A stretch of 64,000 nt of DNA. Origin: Tribonema minus. Its lineage: Eukaryota; Sar; Xanthophyceae; Tribonematales; Tribonemataceae. The notes below the pieces were generated by a model, which was not told the origin of the DNA, did not search any database, and worked only from the letters and a program-made list of their open reading frames with translations. The position numbers and the translations under genes were made by a program. Numbering within the stretch: position 1 is the first letter of the stretch; each line of letters begins with the position of its first letter. The stretch lies in NCBI GenBank assembly GCA_017506865.1, contig JAFCMP010000514.1:496001-560000 (forward strand). The letters are read 5' to 3'. Positions 24,480 to 36,132 of this stretch are shown here, one piece after another.

Positions 24480-25690
24480 ATTCACTCACAAATGCTGATA
24501 GGCAGGCAGGGTCATGTGCGGCACATGGGAAGGCCTGCGCATCTTGACAGTCAGAGCGTACATGCAAAGTTATTTCCCCAGCAATCAGCAGACCTCCGAG
24601 GTGGACACAGGCCTTACAGATAACTGGGAAAAGAGCGAAAGATTGTGGCTTTTGGGAGTACAAGTGGTTGCAAGAGATGGCACCGGTAGCCGTGCCAAAA
24701 TTTGCATTCCACGAATGTCGCAGGCAGGGGGTGGGACCCTAGGGGCAGACAGCTGTGAATGGCGAAGAAGCAACGTTGGATCCTGCGCCAAAAAAAAAAC
24801 GGAACAGGGTTTTCTGACATTGACATCCCGAGTTTCCTGTGGGCAGCCTGGCCTACCTGGTGTCCAACTTTATGGAGGAGTCAGAGGGTGTGCGTATTCA
24901 CGCAGTCAGGGAGTGGCAACAGTCGGTTCACATGGGCCACCTGAAGGCGCCTAAAGTGACAAATATCCACGTCCACGGCAAGGCTCAAGACAATGGGTAC
25001 TTCATCCAGACGCCCCCCCCCCCCCCCGCGAGCTTCCCAGTGGAGCAGTACATGGCGCTGATGCCAGCAGCGTTCAAAGGGCTTGTTGCAGGAGAGTAGC
25101 CTGTGAAGGGGTCAAGACCCACTGTAGGCGGCAACGGGTACATAACTGAAAAAGTTCAATGTTCATCCTGACCGTGACATCCACAACCGTTACAACAGCG
25201 GCAAGATCAGCGCCGGCTTCCACAGCCCGGCGCACCAGATGCTGGCAGATGCCGGCAATAGTGTCATGGTTAGGATGAGCGTTGAAGCTTTTCAGTTCTG
25301 TAGCCGCTGCATGCCTACAGTAGGTCTTGTCAATGACCTCTTTGTGCAGGTACTCTCCTGCAACAAGCCCTCGGACGCTGCTGGCGTCAGTGCCGTGTAG
25401 TGCTCCTCTGCGAGGCCCGAGGGGGGTGGCACCGTCCGGATGAAGTAGCCATTGTCCCGAGCCTTGCCGTAGACGTGATTGCTGGTCACTGCAGGCGCCT
25501 TCAGGCGGCCCCCGTACCATTAGGCCTCATGATTGCGCTATTCTCACTCTTTGCGGTCAGCGAGGGATGCACTTTGACGAGAGACCTTGGGCAAGTGGGG
25601 CCAGACGGACTGAAGCGCAAGCCCTGGCCAGCCACATACAGTAGTAATACTAGGATCTTATCGTCCCTGAAGCAACCCTGAAAGCTAAGA
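24480..25690. pseudogene. Inverted pair of broken ORF fragments, left arm
   Basis: Plus-strand frames at 24514-25099 encode a Trp-rich segment (DNWEKSERLWLLGVQVV) and NIHVHGKAQDNGYFIQT, but a ten-A run near 24790 and frame changes interrupt them. A minus-strand relative at 25110-25500 repeats the GKARDNGYFIRT part and continues into FNAHPNHDTIAGICQHLV. Both are broken by frameshifts and a C-run. The family is not recognised; a decayed transposon protein is possible. Confidence 0.5.
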
Positions 25691-25699
25691 AGCAACCGA

Positions 25700-27830
25700 G
25701 GTAGTTGTGCTGTAGTGAGGTTTGTTCAGGCCAAGCAGATTGTTGCAGTTGAGTACCACCAAGCCCAGGCCCAAATTAGGCGCGCCGCCTATAGTTATTG
25801 GGGATATTGGCAAAGATTGAACTGTGTTACTGCGCATTGAGCAACGTCATTTTGAGTTGAAGTTAACTTCAAGTTCAGATGTCGCCATCGAAGTGTGAAA
25901 ACACATCAAGATCACTGTTGCCTTTAACAAGTGAGAAGTCAAATGGTGCCGCTACAACGTGACTTCACCCAACTTTAATGATACTTCTGCCCTACTGAGT
26001 TCACTCTACACACTTGTCAAAGGCCCCGGTCGCCTCCTGGCTTTCTGAGTTGCTTTTGCGACAAGCGAAAGCAATTTGTCAACTAGGTAGCCAGGAATAC
26101 ACCCAGTACCGTGACATAACATAGAGAGAAGGCCCGGCAGTATGCATAGAAAAACGCAATGCGCGTAAAATCAGAGGTCACAGCGCCGCTGCGCAAAGTA
26201 AGAACTAGCACTGCTTGAGAGATTAACCTACTGTAAGCTGGGTCTGGATCTGGACGAGTCTGAATATGCCAATGTGAGTCGCAATCAGCATTGTGCAATT
26301 TCAAAGATGTACACTCCTTACACGGTACCAAAAGTGGATGCGTCTTGGTCATCTGTTTCCAATTGCGATCTGCGTTCCGGACTAGCCGCGTGACGACACA
26401 TAGTCGTGTACTGCTTATAGACCCAGCTTAGGTAAATCTCTCGAGCAGTGCTAGTTCTGACTTTGCGCACTGGCGTGTCTGGGATTACGTGCTTTGCGTT
26501 TTCTCTTTGTACTGCCGCGCCTTCTCTCTATGTTATGTCATGATACCGGGCGCATTCTGGCAAATTGACCACAATATCATCGCGTCTCAAAGGCAACTCG
26601 GACTGCAGTCTGAGGAATGCGATGGCGTACTGCTGAAAGCAACTCTTTGGTCCAGACTCTAGATACCTTTCATTCATCATCCTTTCATACATTGTATCAG
26701 CGGCACTGTGCAACCTGATGCCGCCGACCATCTTCTCGTCCAAAACCCAACCCAGAAAGCCAAGAAGCAACCGAGGTGGTTGTGCTGTAGTGAGGTTTGT
26801 TCAGGACAAGCAGATTGTTGAAGTTGAGTACCACCAAGCCCAAGCCTAACTTTGGCGCACCGCCTATTCATTGGTTGAGATAGTTCATCGACAAAGGTTG
26901 AACTGTGTTACTGCACGTTGAGCAATGTCTTGGAGTTGAAGTAAACTTGAAGTTCAGATATCGCCATTGAAGTGTGACAACACATCAGGATCAACATTGC
27001 CCTTAACAAGTGATTAGTAGAATGGTGCCCAGCTACAACGTGACTTCACCCGAATAAGGATACTTCTGCCCTGGTGACTTCACTCTGCACATTTGTCAAT
27101 GCCGTGCTGGGGGTGCACATGCAGTCAAAAAGCAAGAGGGTCAGAGTGGCAGCGGGACCTACTGATTTGCCGTGCTCCTTCACGTGCATGGTAGGGTTGG
27201 GCTGACTATATCTATCTATATCTGAAACATTTCATTTGGCAGCCTTAGCCCTAGTTGCGGGCAGCGTCTGCATTCTGGAATTCTTGGGCCCGTGTGAGAA
27301 ACTGCCAGTGGCAAATTCAAAGTTTTGCGGTCATCATCAGCACCTGCCATGTTAAAACATGAATGAAGCCATATGCATATGTACAAGTTGCAACCCTGCG
27401 TACGCCTGCCGCCTGTGATAACATGGGGACCACCTGCCGCTCGCCAACACACATGCACGTATCTACAACATACACGTATATATGATCGCTATTCAGTCTG
27501 CACTGCATGCACATGGTCGTCGGTGATGTGACTTTCGCCCGCTTTCAATGCCTCGAGGATCAGTGTTTCAGTGTTGTTACCCTCTACTGGGATCATCGCC
27601 CATTCGCCTTCACCAGGCTGAAGCCTCAGGATTCATGTTGTCCTCGTGCACCACTCTGCCCTGTCCCTGTGCCCGAAAGCCAGCGTGCACACAGTCTGAT
27701 GTGCCGTGGCTCACCTCACCATTGCCTCTGTGCTGTATGTAGCTGGTGTGCGCCCCGGTGTTGTCGATACAACGCATCTCGGCGCCTGCACGATGCGTTG
27801 TACGACAGGTACCGAGGTGCATTGAATTGA
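25700..27830. other. Palindrome centre: direct and inverted repeats, no gene seen
   Basis: A direct repeat of about 310 bp pairs 25681-26000 with 26756-27080. A shorter inverted repeat pairs about 26096-26250 with 26415-26550, so the local centre of symmetry is near 26330. ORFs at 27507-27830 show no coding bias. Confidence 0.65.
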
Positions 27831-27899
27831 CAACACCTGGGTGCACACTGGCCAGGGCTTCAGCTGCAGTCCATCTGGCCCCACTTGCCCAGACTCTCT

Positions 27900-28960
27900 T
27901 GTCAGGGTGTATCCCTCACGGACCGCAAAAGTGTGGAAACAGCGCAACCATTAGGTACAATGACACGCGCCGCCTGAATGCGCCGGCAGTGACCACCACC
28001 CACGTCTACGGCAGAGCTCGGGACAATGGCTACTTCATCCGGACGGTGCCCCCCCCCTGGTCTCGCAGAGGGGCAGTACATCGCGCTGATGCCAGCAGCG
28101 TTCGAGGGCTTGTTGCAAGAGAGTACCTGCAAAGCAGCAACGGCTACAGGACTGAAAAACTTCAACGCTCATCCTCACCATGACACCTTTGCCAGCATCT
28201 GCCAGCTCTGGTGCGCCGGGTTGTGGAAGCCGGCGCTGACCTTGTCGTTACCGTAACGGTTGTGGATGTCACGGTTAGGATGGGCATTGAACTTTTTCAG
28301 TCATGGAGCCGTTGCCGCCTACAGTGGGTCTTGACTTCTTCACAGGCTACTCTCCTGCAACAAGCCCTTTGAACGCTGCTGGCATCAGCGCCATGTACTG
28401 CTCCACTGGGAAGCTCGCGGGGGGGGGGGGGGGGGCGTCCGGATGAAGTAGCCATCGTCCTGAGCCTTGCCGTGGACGTGGATATTTGTCACCGCAGGCG
28501 CATTCAGGCTGCCCCGTGTCAACCGACTGTTGCCACTCCCTGACTGCGTGACCACGCACCCCCTCTGACTCCTTCAGTAAGCTGGGCACCATGCAGGCCG
28601 TCCACAGCAGAGTCAACATGTCAATGTCAGAAAGTCCTGTTCCGATATGCGCAGGATATAATGTTGCACCTTCGCCATCCACAGCTGTCCGCCCCTAAGG
28701 TCCCACCCCCCGCCTGCGACATTCGTTTAATACAAATCTTGGCACGGCTGCTGGTGCCATATCTTGCAACCACTTGTACTCCCAAAAGCCACAATCTTTG
28801 CTCTTTTCCCAGTTATCTGTAAGGCCTGTCTCCACCTCGGACGTCTGCTGACTGCTGGGAAATTACTTTGCATGTCCGCTTTGACTGTCAAGATGCACAG
28901 GCCTTCCCATGTGCCGTACATGACCTTCCCTGCCTATCAGCATTTTGTGAGTAAATGATG
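27900..28960. pseudogene. Inverted pair of broken ORF fragments, right arm
   Basis: The plus-strand relative (about 27960-28290) encodes HVYGRARDNGYFIRTV, with frame changes before the FNAHPHHDTF segment. The minus-strand relative (28347-28960) carries the FPVEQYMALMPAAFKGLVAG segment after a long C-run. They mirror the fragments at 24480-25690 and are independently broken. Confidence 0.5.
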
Positions 28961-29289
28961 AATTAGACTTGTCAGGTTTGGGTAAATGATGAATTAGACT
29001 TGTCAGCTCTGGTTGCTGTGGACATGTTTAGCACTGAGCTGCGATGCCCTGCCTCTCTGGGGTGCGTGCTGCATCATGACACGGCCAGCAACTGAGAGGG
29101 TTTTAGCTCTCTCTAATGCTGAATTGCGCTGATCAGTGTTGTTGGCTCTCATCGGAGATCTTGGATAATCACTTGTACTTCCCCGCTAGGCTAGGGCTAG
29201 GTTTAGACATGATTCAGCCTGTTTGCAAAAGCCAAAACAGGGTTGCCACCTCCCCCTTCTAGCTGAGCAGAGATAACACTTTTTGATGT

Positions 29290-30512
29290 TTTAACAGTTT
29301 TCATTCTGCATTTCTGCCGCCGCCGCCGCCGCTCCTGGCCCCCTCTGCATTACCAAGAACAAGGACGGATTCCCCCCGGTGAGTCGCATGGCATGTGGGC
29401 AGTCACTGTGCTGTTGTCCGCGCTTGCGTATGGATCGCTATGTTGGACTGCTTGGGGCCACCGCGCGGGTGTGCCTCGTCACGATCCGCTGGTTTTCAAC
29501 CCAGCAATCACTTTAATCAAGTCGCGACGCGCTGGTGCTGGCGTCGTCATGCAGCTTCGATTGCGTGCAACATGTCGCCGCGCTGATTATCACGTACTAA
29601 TGGCCGAACAGCCACGTGACCGCCTTGTGTTGATTGCGCCCAGTGCTGCATATGCTGTGGTTACATGGACATCAAAAAAGTATCAAGCTCAGCACACACA
29701 CTCGATGTGCGTGCATTGTGATGCTGCAGGGACTGGCACGGGACCCGTACGAGGCGGCCCTGGCCATCTACGGCGCACCTATGAACAGCGAAGAGGCCCG
29801 CGGCATTATTGCAGATGACTTGTTGAAATACAAATGTTTCAACAAATGCGACAACCCGTTTGGTGAGTGCAGAATGCCCCTCAGCGACTCCAATGCTCCG
29901 AGACAAAGTGCGCCGTGCTGCGTTTTCTGCAGTTGTGTGTGTGTGTCTTGGCCAGCGCAAACTCGGGCATGATGGGCGAGAGTGGCTGTTTGGATGGTGT
30001 GCAGCAACTGTGTGAGCTCATGTGGCCTATGCGTTATTGGTTGCGCGCATGCCACTGTGATCGACACATCTGTACATGCACCAGTGGCCGCTGCAGCAGA
30101 CATGGACATCCCGCATGTTGCTGTCAAGAAAGCCGTGCATGTCATGCTGCTGTCTGTCCTGCGCAGTGGAGGTGCTCTTTCTGTGCCCCTCATATTATAG
30201 ATGCACAGTCAGGCATGCTGACAGCCAGCCACGCGCCTCTCTCTACCTGCAGCCGAAGGCCGACTCGCCGAGTGGACTGCCGCCATCTTTGGCTTTGAGC
30301 GCAAGGACTATATGCCCTTCTTAGCTGTGGTGAAGATGGCGATGCAGCCATGGCTTGACCACGTGCACACAGCCAAGAATGTGACGCTGGACACCCTCGA
30401 CCAGTGGTGGGAGGACGCACACACAATTCTGGATGAGTGCTGTAATGGTGAGGCGACCGGGCAGCTGTACGAGGAGTACGCGCGGCAGCACTTCGAATCA
30501 CTCAGCTCATGA
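29290..30512 (+). CDS. Unknown helical protein, copy 2 of an inverted pair
   Basis: Two exons are clear: 29730-29862 (GLARDPYEAALAIYGAPMNS onward) and 30253-30512 (AEGRLAEWTAAIFGFERKDY to the stop after ESLSS), joined at phase 1 as in copy 1. A preceding segment from about 29295, after TTTTAACAG, to the donor after 29378 stays open and encodes a Ser/Ala run and LCITKNKDGFPP, joining in phase 0. An upstream ATG near 29211 could start a short first exon, but the splice site is unclear. Compared with copy 1 it has a five-residue insertion (KCFNK) before DNPF, from a local duplication. The function is unknown. It runs away from the palindrome centre, like copy 1. Confidence 0.55.
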
Positions 30513-30549
30513 ACGCAAGCGGCCATCGCAGGCGCCCCCCCCCCCCCTC

Positions 30550-30890
30550 TTCCGCTAGGTGCTCCGCAGCGCGAGTCGCCCCGGCGCACGCGTCGCGGTG
30601 CACTTGGGCCTCGCCTTTTTGGGTAGTTGTTGTGCAGGTGGCGCACCGCGGCACTGCGCACGGGCGCCGCCCCCCATGCCCACCTCAGTTGACGCTCCGC
30701 AGGGAGAGCGCACGCATTGCGGCGCTCTTGGGCAGCGCCACTTTGAGTGGTTGTTGTGCAGCTAGCGCGCCGTGGTGCTGATGCGCACGGGCGCTGCATT
30801 CCCTCTGCTGGACGCTCCGCAACGCGAGTTGCCGCTGACGCATGCGTTGCGGCGCACTTGGGCATGCCCCTTTGAGCTACATATCCGCAT
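30550..30890. repeat. GC-rich minisatellite, right arm
   Basis: About three units, each starting near GCTCCGCA and containing GCACTTGGG/GCTCTTGGG and GCGCACGGGCGC words. This is the inverted counterpart of 22440-22680 with one extra unit. Confidence 0.7.
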
Positions 30891-31705
30891 TGAAAGTAGA
30901 GAGCAGGAGGGGTCGTAGAGCGGCGCGCACCACCACCTGCGCGCATCAACCCGGCCTTTCCAGTGGTTCTTCGGCATCACTGATGCACCCTCACCCCTGT
31001 CCGCTGTTGAAATGATGAGTACTTGCTTGGTGAGCGGGCACACCACCTTTGGCTCGTGCACCTCTCGTGCCGCAGCCCTGGTACGCCTGCCACGTCCGCC
31101 TTCAGCCGCGGCAATCTACATTCGAATGCATGTTTGATGTCAATGTCACCAGCTGCGCGTTAGTTTTCTTGGCGCTTGTTGCCCACATGCTGGTCACGCG
31201 GTATATTGTGTTGCGTGAGCAGATACCCTTTTATTGCACCTGTATATGCTTAGGCAGCCTGAACCAGCAGGTCAGCTGTCGTCAGCTGTTGTTTGTGAGC
31301 ACTGCGTGCCCTAGTGACAGCCTCCTGCGAACGTGTTGTGCCTCAGTGCTGTGCAGCAGCAGGCAGGGTTTTGGTGGTTACCAGTTCTTGCCGTTGCCAT
31401 CTGCCATGGCTATGCTGATGCGGCGTGATCAAGCATGTAAGCTTTGGGTGGCATCATGTTTTGCAAGCCACGCGGGCAGCCCACAGAAGCTCACTGAAAC
31501 AGCAACTGAAGAACACGATGCCATGCCACCATGCTCAGCTGACGGCCAGAAGACAGCTGAGCATGGTGGCATTGGCATCGTGTTAGGATTAGAGGTAAGG
31601 TTACAGCACACAGCCACTTGCCAGTTTTTTCCTCAGAAAATGCACATGCAAAACAACGGCATGACTTGCACAGGCAGTATGCAGAATGCAAGATGCCCAA
31701 TTGCA

Positions 31706-32066
31706 AGCATGTGTGGCCTGACCTGAGTCAGCACGAGCGCGAATGACAAGCAGTGTCTGCAGACGAGATCGTGCTTATGTAAGGTGCAGCGCCTCAGCGT
31801 GCAAGCGCAGTTTGCGAGCGTGCGCGCGCAAGAAGCGCTCGCTGACCAGCTAAATTAAATCGCAGACAGAACAATGCTGCGTGCCAGAGACAATGTGCTC
31901 TGCCGTGGCGTCGCCATCAGCACATGGCGATTGTATTGCGTGCTGTGACCGCAGTTCTAGAAGCCACAGGTCTGCTGATTGCTAGCCCCGTGCGGAAGCG
32001 CACAGCCAGGTCAGCTCTCCAGGACCGCTCCTGCTACTACAGCAGCACTCATCAGTGCAGACGTCT
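31706..32066. other. 3' flank of the giant gene, nothing identified
   Basis: The 360 bp between the palindrome edge and the stop codon of the minus-strand giant gene hold no coding signal. It presumably contains that gene's 3' UTR. Confidence 0.45.
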
Positions 32067-35000
32067 CTAGTCATCTGCGGCGTTCTGTGCGCTCTCAGCA
32101 CGCGGCTCCGGCAGCAGCAGCGCGCTCCCCCGCCCCCCCACCAACAGCGCCCCCACGTCCACCGCCCCCACCTCCTCCCCCGCCGCCGCTGCCGCGCCCT
32201 CCGCCGCCGCTGCCGCCGCGCCGCGCCGCAGCGCCGCGAGCCGCGCCTCCGCCGCCTCGAGCTCCGCCGCCGCCGCCGCCGCCGACGCCGCACGCTGCGC
32301 AGCCAGCTCGTCTCGGCGCTCCTGCGCCTCGGACGGCCGCAGCGCAGGGTCGCGCAGAGCGCGCTCGGGGGCGTCGTCGGCGAGCGCTGCTGCGTGCGCG
32401 CGGCGGTGCAGCGCGGCGACGCGGCGCAGCGCCGCGGCCTCCGCGGCGGCGTGGTGCGCGCGCAGCGCGCGCAGCTCGTCCGCCTGAGGGGGCGCGTGAG
32501 GGGAGGGGTTACGAGTGAATACGCAGTTGGTGCTGGCGTGCACTGCATGCGGATGCTGGAGCTTGCAGCTATGTTCACCTTCAAGGTTGGCTAACTGTGT
32601 AAGGTGGCATACTCTTGAAGCACACAAGACACTTCAAAAGTACTTGAAGCATCGCGTTTGCGAACTACATTCTGCTTGTGGAGAAAAAGTGGTGTCATCA
32701 GTGAACAGCCAGTGGCGGGCGCTGCTGCGCATGCACGCAGCTGAACATTGTGAGTGCAGCAACAGAGACAACTGCTGCGGCAGGCACCTGGTTCTTCCTA
32801 CCTGGAGAAATCAATTAGAAGTACAACAAGTCGCCTCGTTGGGTCACCTGTCACAGGCGACTGTCTCTCTGCACAAGCGCACAGCACAATCATTGGCAGC
32901 AAGCACCACGAGTACACAAGAGCACAACGAGGGCAAAACGCACACAATGCGCACCCGAAAATTGCACATCCTCCACCACATGGCAATCACCGCACCCGTC
33001 CACACTCACTTTGGTGGGCAGCAGCCTGCGTGCCTCGGCCTCCTCCGCCGCGAGCCGCGCTGCCAGCGCCGCAGCCGCTGCCTCTTCCTCCGCCTGCTTG
33101 GCAGCGCGCTGCGCAGCCGTGAGCGGCGCCGGAGCCCGTGGCGGCGCGCGCTTCCGCCCGCCCCTCCCCGCCGCAGAGCCGCGCCGCCGTGCCGCCGCTG
33201 CCGCCGCCTCTGCCGCCTCGCGCTCCCGCCGCTGCGCATCCGCTGCCTCTGCGGCGCGCTGCCGCATGAGCGCTGCCACGCGCTTATCACGCGCCTCCAC
33301 CGCGGTGCGCCGCTCCGCGGACTCGTCCGCTGCCGCCACCGCGCCGCCGCCGCGTGCCGCGCGTAGCCGCTGCAGCCGCCGCTCCGCCGCCTCGCGCTCG
33401 CGCGCCGCCGCCACGGCCTCTGCCTCCAGCAGCGTGACCAGCGCGCCCATGGCGGCATCCACGGCGTACGAGTGCGTGCCGGCGTAGGCGCGCGCGCTGC
33501 GCGCATGCGCGCGCAGCAGCCGCCGCCGCCGCTGCTCCTGCGCAGACAGAGCGCTGCTGCCGACGGCATCGCCGCCACCGTCGCCGGTGCCGTCTTCGAG
33601 GCACACGTCGTCCTCCACCATGTACTGCAGCGCCGCCAGCGCCGTGTCGTCGGGAAAGAGTGTCGCAAACTGCTCGCAGTGCGAATGCGCCGCAGCACGC
33701 TCCGCGTCGGCCACCGCCGTCACATTGCGTGCGGCCCATGCCTCCGCCTCGGCAGCAGCGGCAACGCCGCCGCCGCCGCCGTTCGCGAGCCGCAGTCGCA
33801 GCACCGCTGCCGCGCACTGCGCGACGTCGCCGCCGTGCCGCGCCGCGAACTCCGCGGCAGCGGCCTCTTCGTTTGCCTCTCGCACCGCGCGCACGTCCCG
33901 CGGGTGCTCCTCGCACCAGATGCGCGCAGCGGCACGCGCATCAGCGCTCAGCGCCTCGTTCGCCGCGACGGCAAGCGCCGCCGCCGCCGTGCCCTCCGGC
34001 TGCCACTCCGCGAAGAGCGCGGCCATGGCGGCACGCGCGCCACGCGCCGCCGCGGCATTCACCTCGAGCCACACCGCCGCCTCGGCGCGCTGCTGCGGCG
34101 TCAGCGCAGCACCGTCCGCGGCAAGCAGCGCCTGACGCGCAATCTCTGCCTCGTCGAGTCCCGCGAACGCGGCCGCCCAGGCGTCGGCAGCGGCGCGGCG
34201 CGCGGCGCGGCACAGCTCATGCCGCCACCGCGCGCGCATCAGCGCCTCCACCGCCGCGCCGCGCACCTCCTTGCCAGAGAACAGCTGCCAGCGCGTCTCC
34301 TCCGCCGCACTTGCTGAGCGCTGTTGGCTCGTGGCAGAGCTGCCGCCGTTGGTGATGGCGCCGAGAGCGCGTGCGGCAGCCGCCGCCGCCGCCGCTGCCT
34401 CTGAAGCCGGCCGAAGTGCTGCGCTCACCGCCTCGATGCACGCTGCCGCCGCCGCTGCGACTACTGCCTCCGCCGCCGCCTCGTCCACGAGCACCGCGTG
34501 CCCGCCGCTGCACGCATACGCGCCGCGCTCGAAAGCGGCCGCCGCGGCATCCGCTGCCGCCGCCGCCGCCAGCGCGCGCAGGTCCAGCGGCGGCGGCGGC
34601 GGCGGCGGCGCCGGCCGCTGCGCCGCGACGCGCCCCAGCAGCAGCTCCATCGCCGCCTCCACCTCCAGGCGGTCCGGATCGAGCCGCGCCTCGAGGTCCT
34701 CATACACGTCCGCGGGGCCCGTGTCGGCGCGCCACGCCGTCACCAGCGACCGCGCGCGCTCCAGCAGGTCCTGCACCGTGCGCAGCGCGCGGTCCGCGCG
34801 CGCGAGCTCCGCCTCCGCCGCCGCCGTCGCGGCGGCGCGGCCCGCGCCGGCGGCGTCCGCGGCGGCGGCGGCGGCGCGCTCCGCATCGAGCGCGCGGCGC
34901 GCGAGCGCGGCGTTGCCGCGCAGCGCTAGCGCGAGGTCGCGGCGCGGCGCGACCTCCGCCGCGAGCAGCAGGTAGCGGTACGCGGCGTGGACGAGCTCCA

Positions 35001-36132
35001 CGAGGCGCGGTGCCGCGCCACCGTACAGCGTCAGGAAGTAGTTGCCGGGCGTGAATCGCGGGTCCATGGCGAAGACGGCCAGGCGACCGGTGACGCCCAG
35101 CGCCGCGGCGCGCGCGTACGGGTCGAACGCGCGCAGCACGTGCGCCAGCTTCAGGTCGTAGGTGACGTGCAGCGCCTCGGCGTCGCCGCCGGCGCTCGCG
35201 TTCTGCTGCGACGACCCTAGCAGGTTTCGCGCGCTCTTCCAGCTCTCGGGGGCGCCGACGAGGACGCACACGGCGCTCAGCAGCGCGGACAGCACGGGCG
35301 GCGGCGCGTCGTAGCTGCGCACCTGGTACCAGTCCATGGTGGTGAGGAGGTTGAGGTTGGCAACCGCGGTGTTGAAGTTGGCCTGGCGCTGCTCGGGGTC
35401 CTCCGCGTAGCGCTGCTTGATCTGTGCAGGGGGGGGTGGGGAGGAGGGGGGGGGGGGGGTCGCAGAACGCAGTTGAGGGTTACCGAATTATTCTGGATGC
35501 TGGCATAGCTAGAGTTGCATAAATCCAGGAGGTATTCTGTTCGACATCAATTTGTGAGCATGTTCTTGAGGCTACCTGAACTTCAGCAACCATCTTCACA
35601 ATTGCTGATGCAGAGTGACTGAAAGTTGCAAGGAACAGTACCTATGCATTGGAGAAAAAGCACGCATCGTGCTGTGCCGCCACATGCCGCTGCCATCACA
35701 TACGCAGCCGCGCACATGGCCGCCGCTGCCGCTGCTGCCTCCGCCGCAACCCCACACGCTCACAAGGCACACACTGACCCAGACTACCAATCTTCAGATG
35801 CAGGGAGTACAACAAACCAGTTGACTCACCTCCGCCTCCAGTGCCTCCTGCCGCGCCTCCAGCGCCGCGAGCTTTGCCTCGGACGCCGCGACGACGGCAG
35901 CCGCGCGCGCCGCCACCGCGCGCTCCGCCGCCTCCGCCGCCGCCGCCGCGGCGTGGCGGTTGGCGGCGGTGGCGCGCTCGGGTTCGCGCTCTCGCAGCAG
36001 CGCGAGCTGATGGCGGATGGTGTCGCACGCGGTGAGGGCGCCGCCCTCGAAGGCGAGGCGGCGCGCGATGGGGACGACGCGCGGGTGGTCGGGGTCCACG
36101 CCGTGCGGCAGCAGCGGCAGGCGGCGCGCCAC
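32067..36132 (-). CDS. Giant protein, exons 21-23: dynein-stalk-like segment and Ala-rich coiled coil
   Basis: Exons 36132-35830, 35421-33010 and 32483-32067. Exon 21 is a long helix. Exon 22 starts with a segment resembling the microtubule-binding stalk of dynein heavy chains: [20 protein letters not shown] with LLG-type follow-up ([10 protein letters not shown]), then [10 protein letters not shown] and [16 protein letters not shown], which match the stalk's conserved 'K-S-x-x-x-P-P', 'F-x-P' and 'Y-x-x-V-x-P-x-R' positions. About 550 residues of Ala/Arg/Glu-rich coiled coil follow, with a short Lys/Arg-rich stretch near its end, then exon 23, also coiled coil. No AAA ATPase module occurs in the window, so this is not a dynein motor. 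Confidence 0.7.

Larger units (their letters stand above)
21705..31705. repeat. Nested degenerate palindrome about 10 kb long
   Basis: The arms about 21705-25690 and 27830-31705 are imperfect reverse complements. Matching landmarks include 21790-21910 with 31430-31580, 22440-22680 with 30530-30890, the unknown gene copies (22704-24169 and 29290-30512) and inner ORF fragments (24480-25690 and 27830-28960). Each inner block is itself an inverted duplication, centred near 25115 on the left and 28295 on the right. The middle (about 25700-27830) has its own direct and inverted repeats. Identity is clearly below perfect, so the palindrome is old or was assembled from diverged units. Confidence 0.8.

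Noticed and set aside
24480..28960. Naming the broken fragments as a specific transposase or viral protein
   Set aside because: No catalytic motif can be recognised in any frame, so a family name would be a guess.
33472..34975. Several plus-strand ORFs of 180-280 codons
   Set aside because: They are shadows of the Ala-rich coiled-coil exon on the minus strand; composition is only Arg, Ala, Pro and Ser, with no domain signal.
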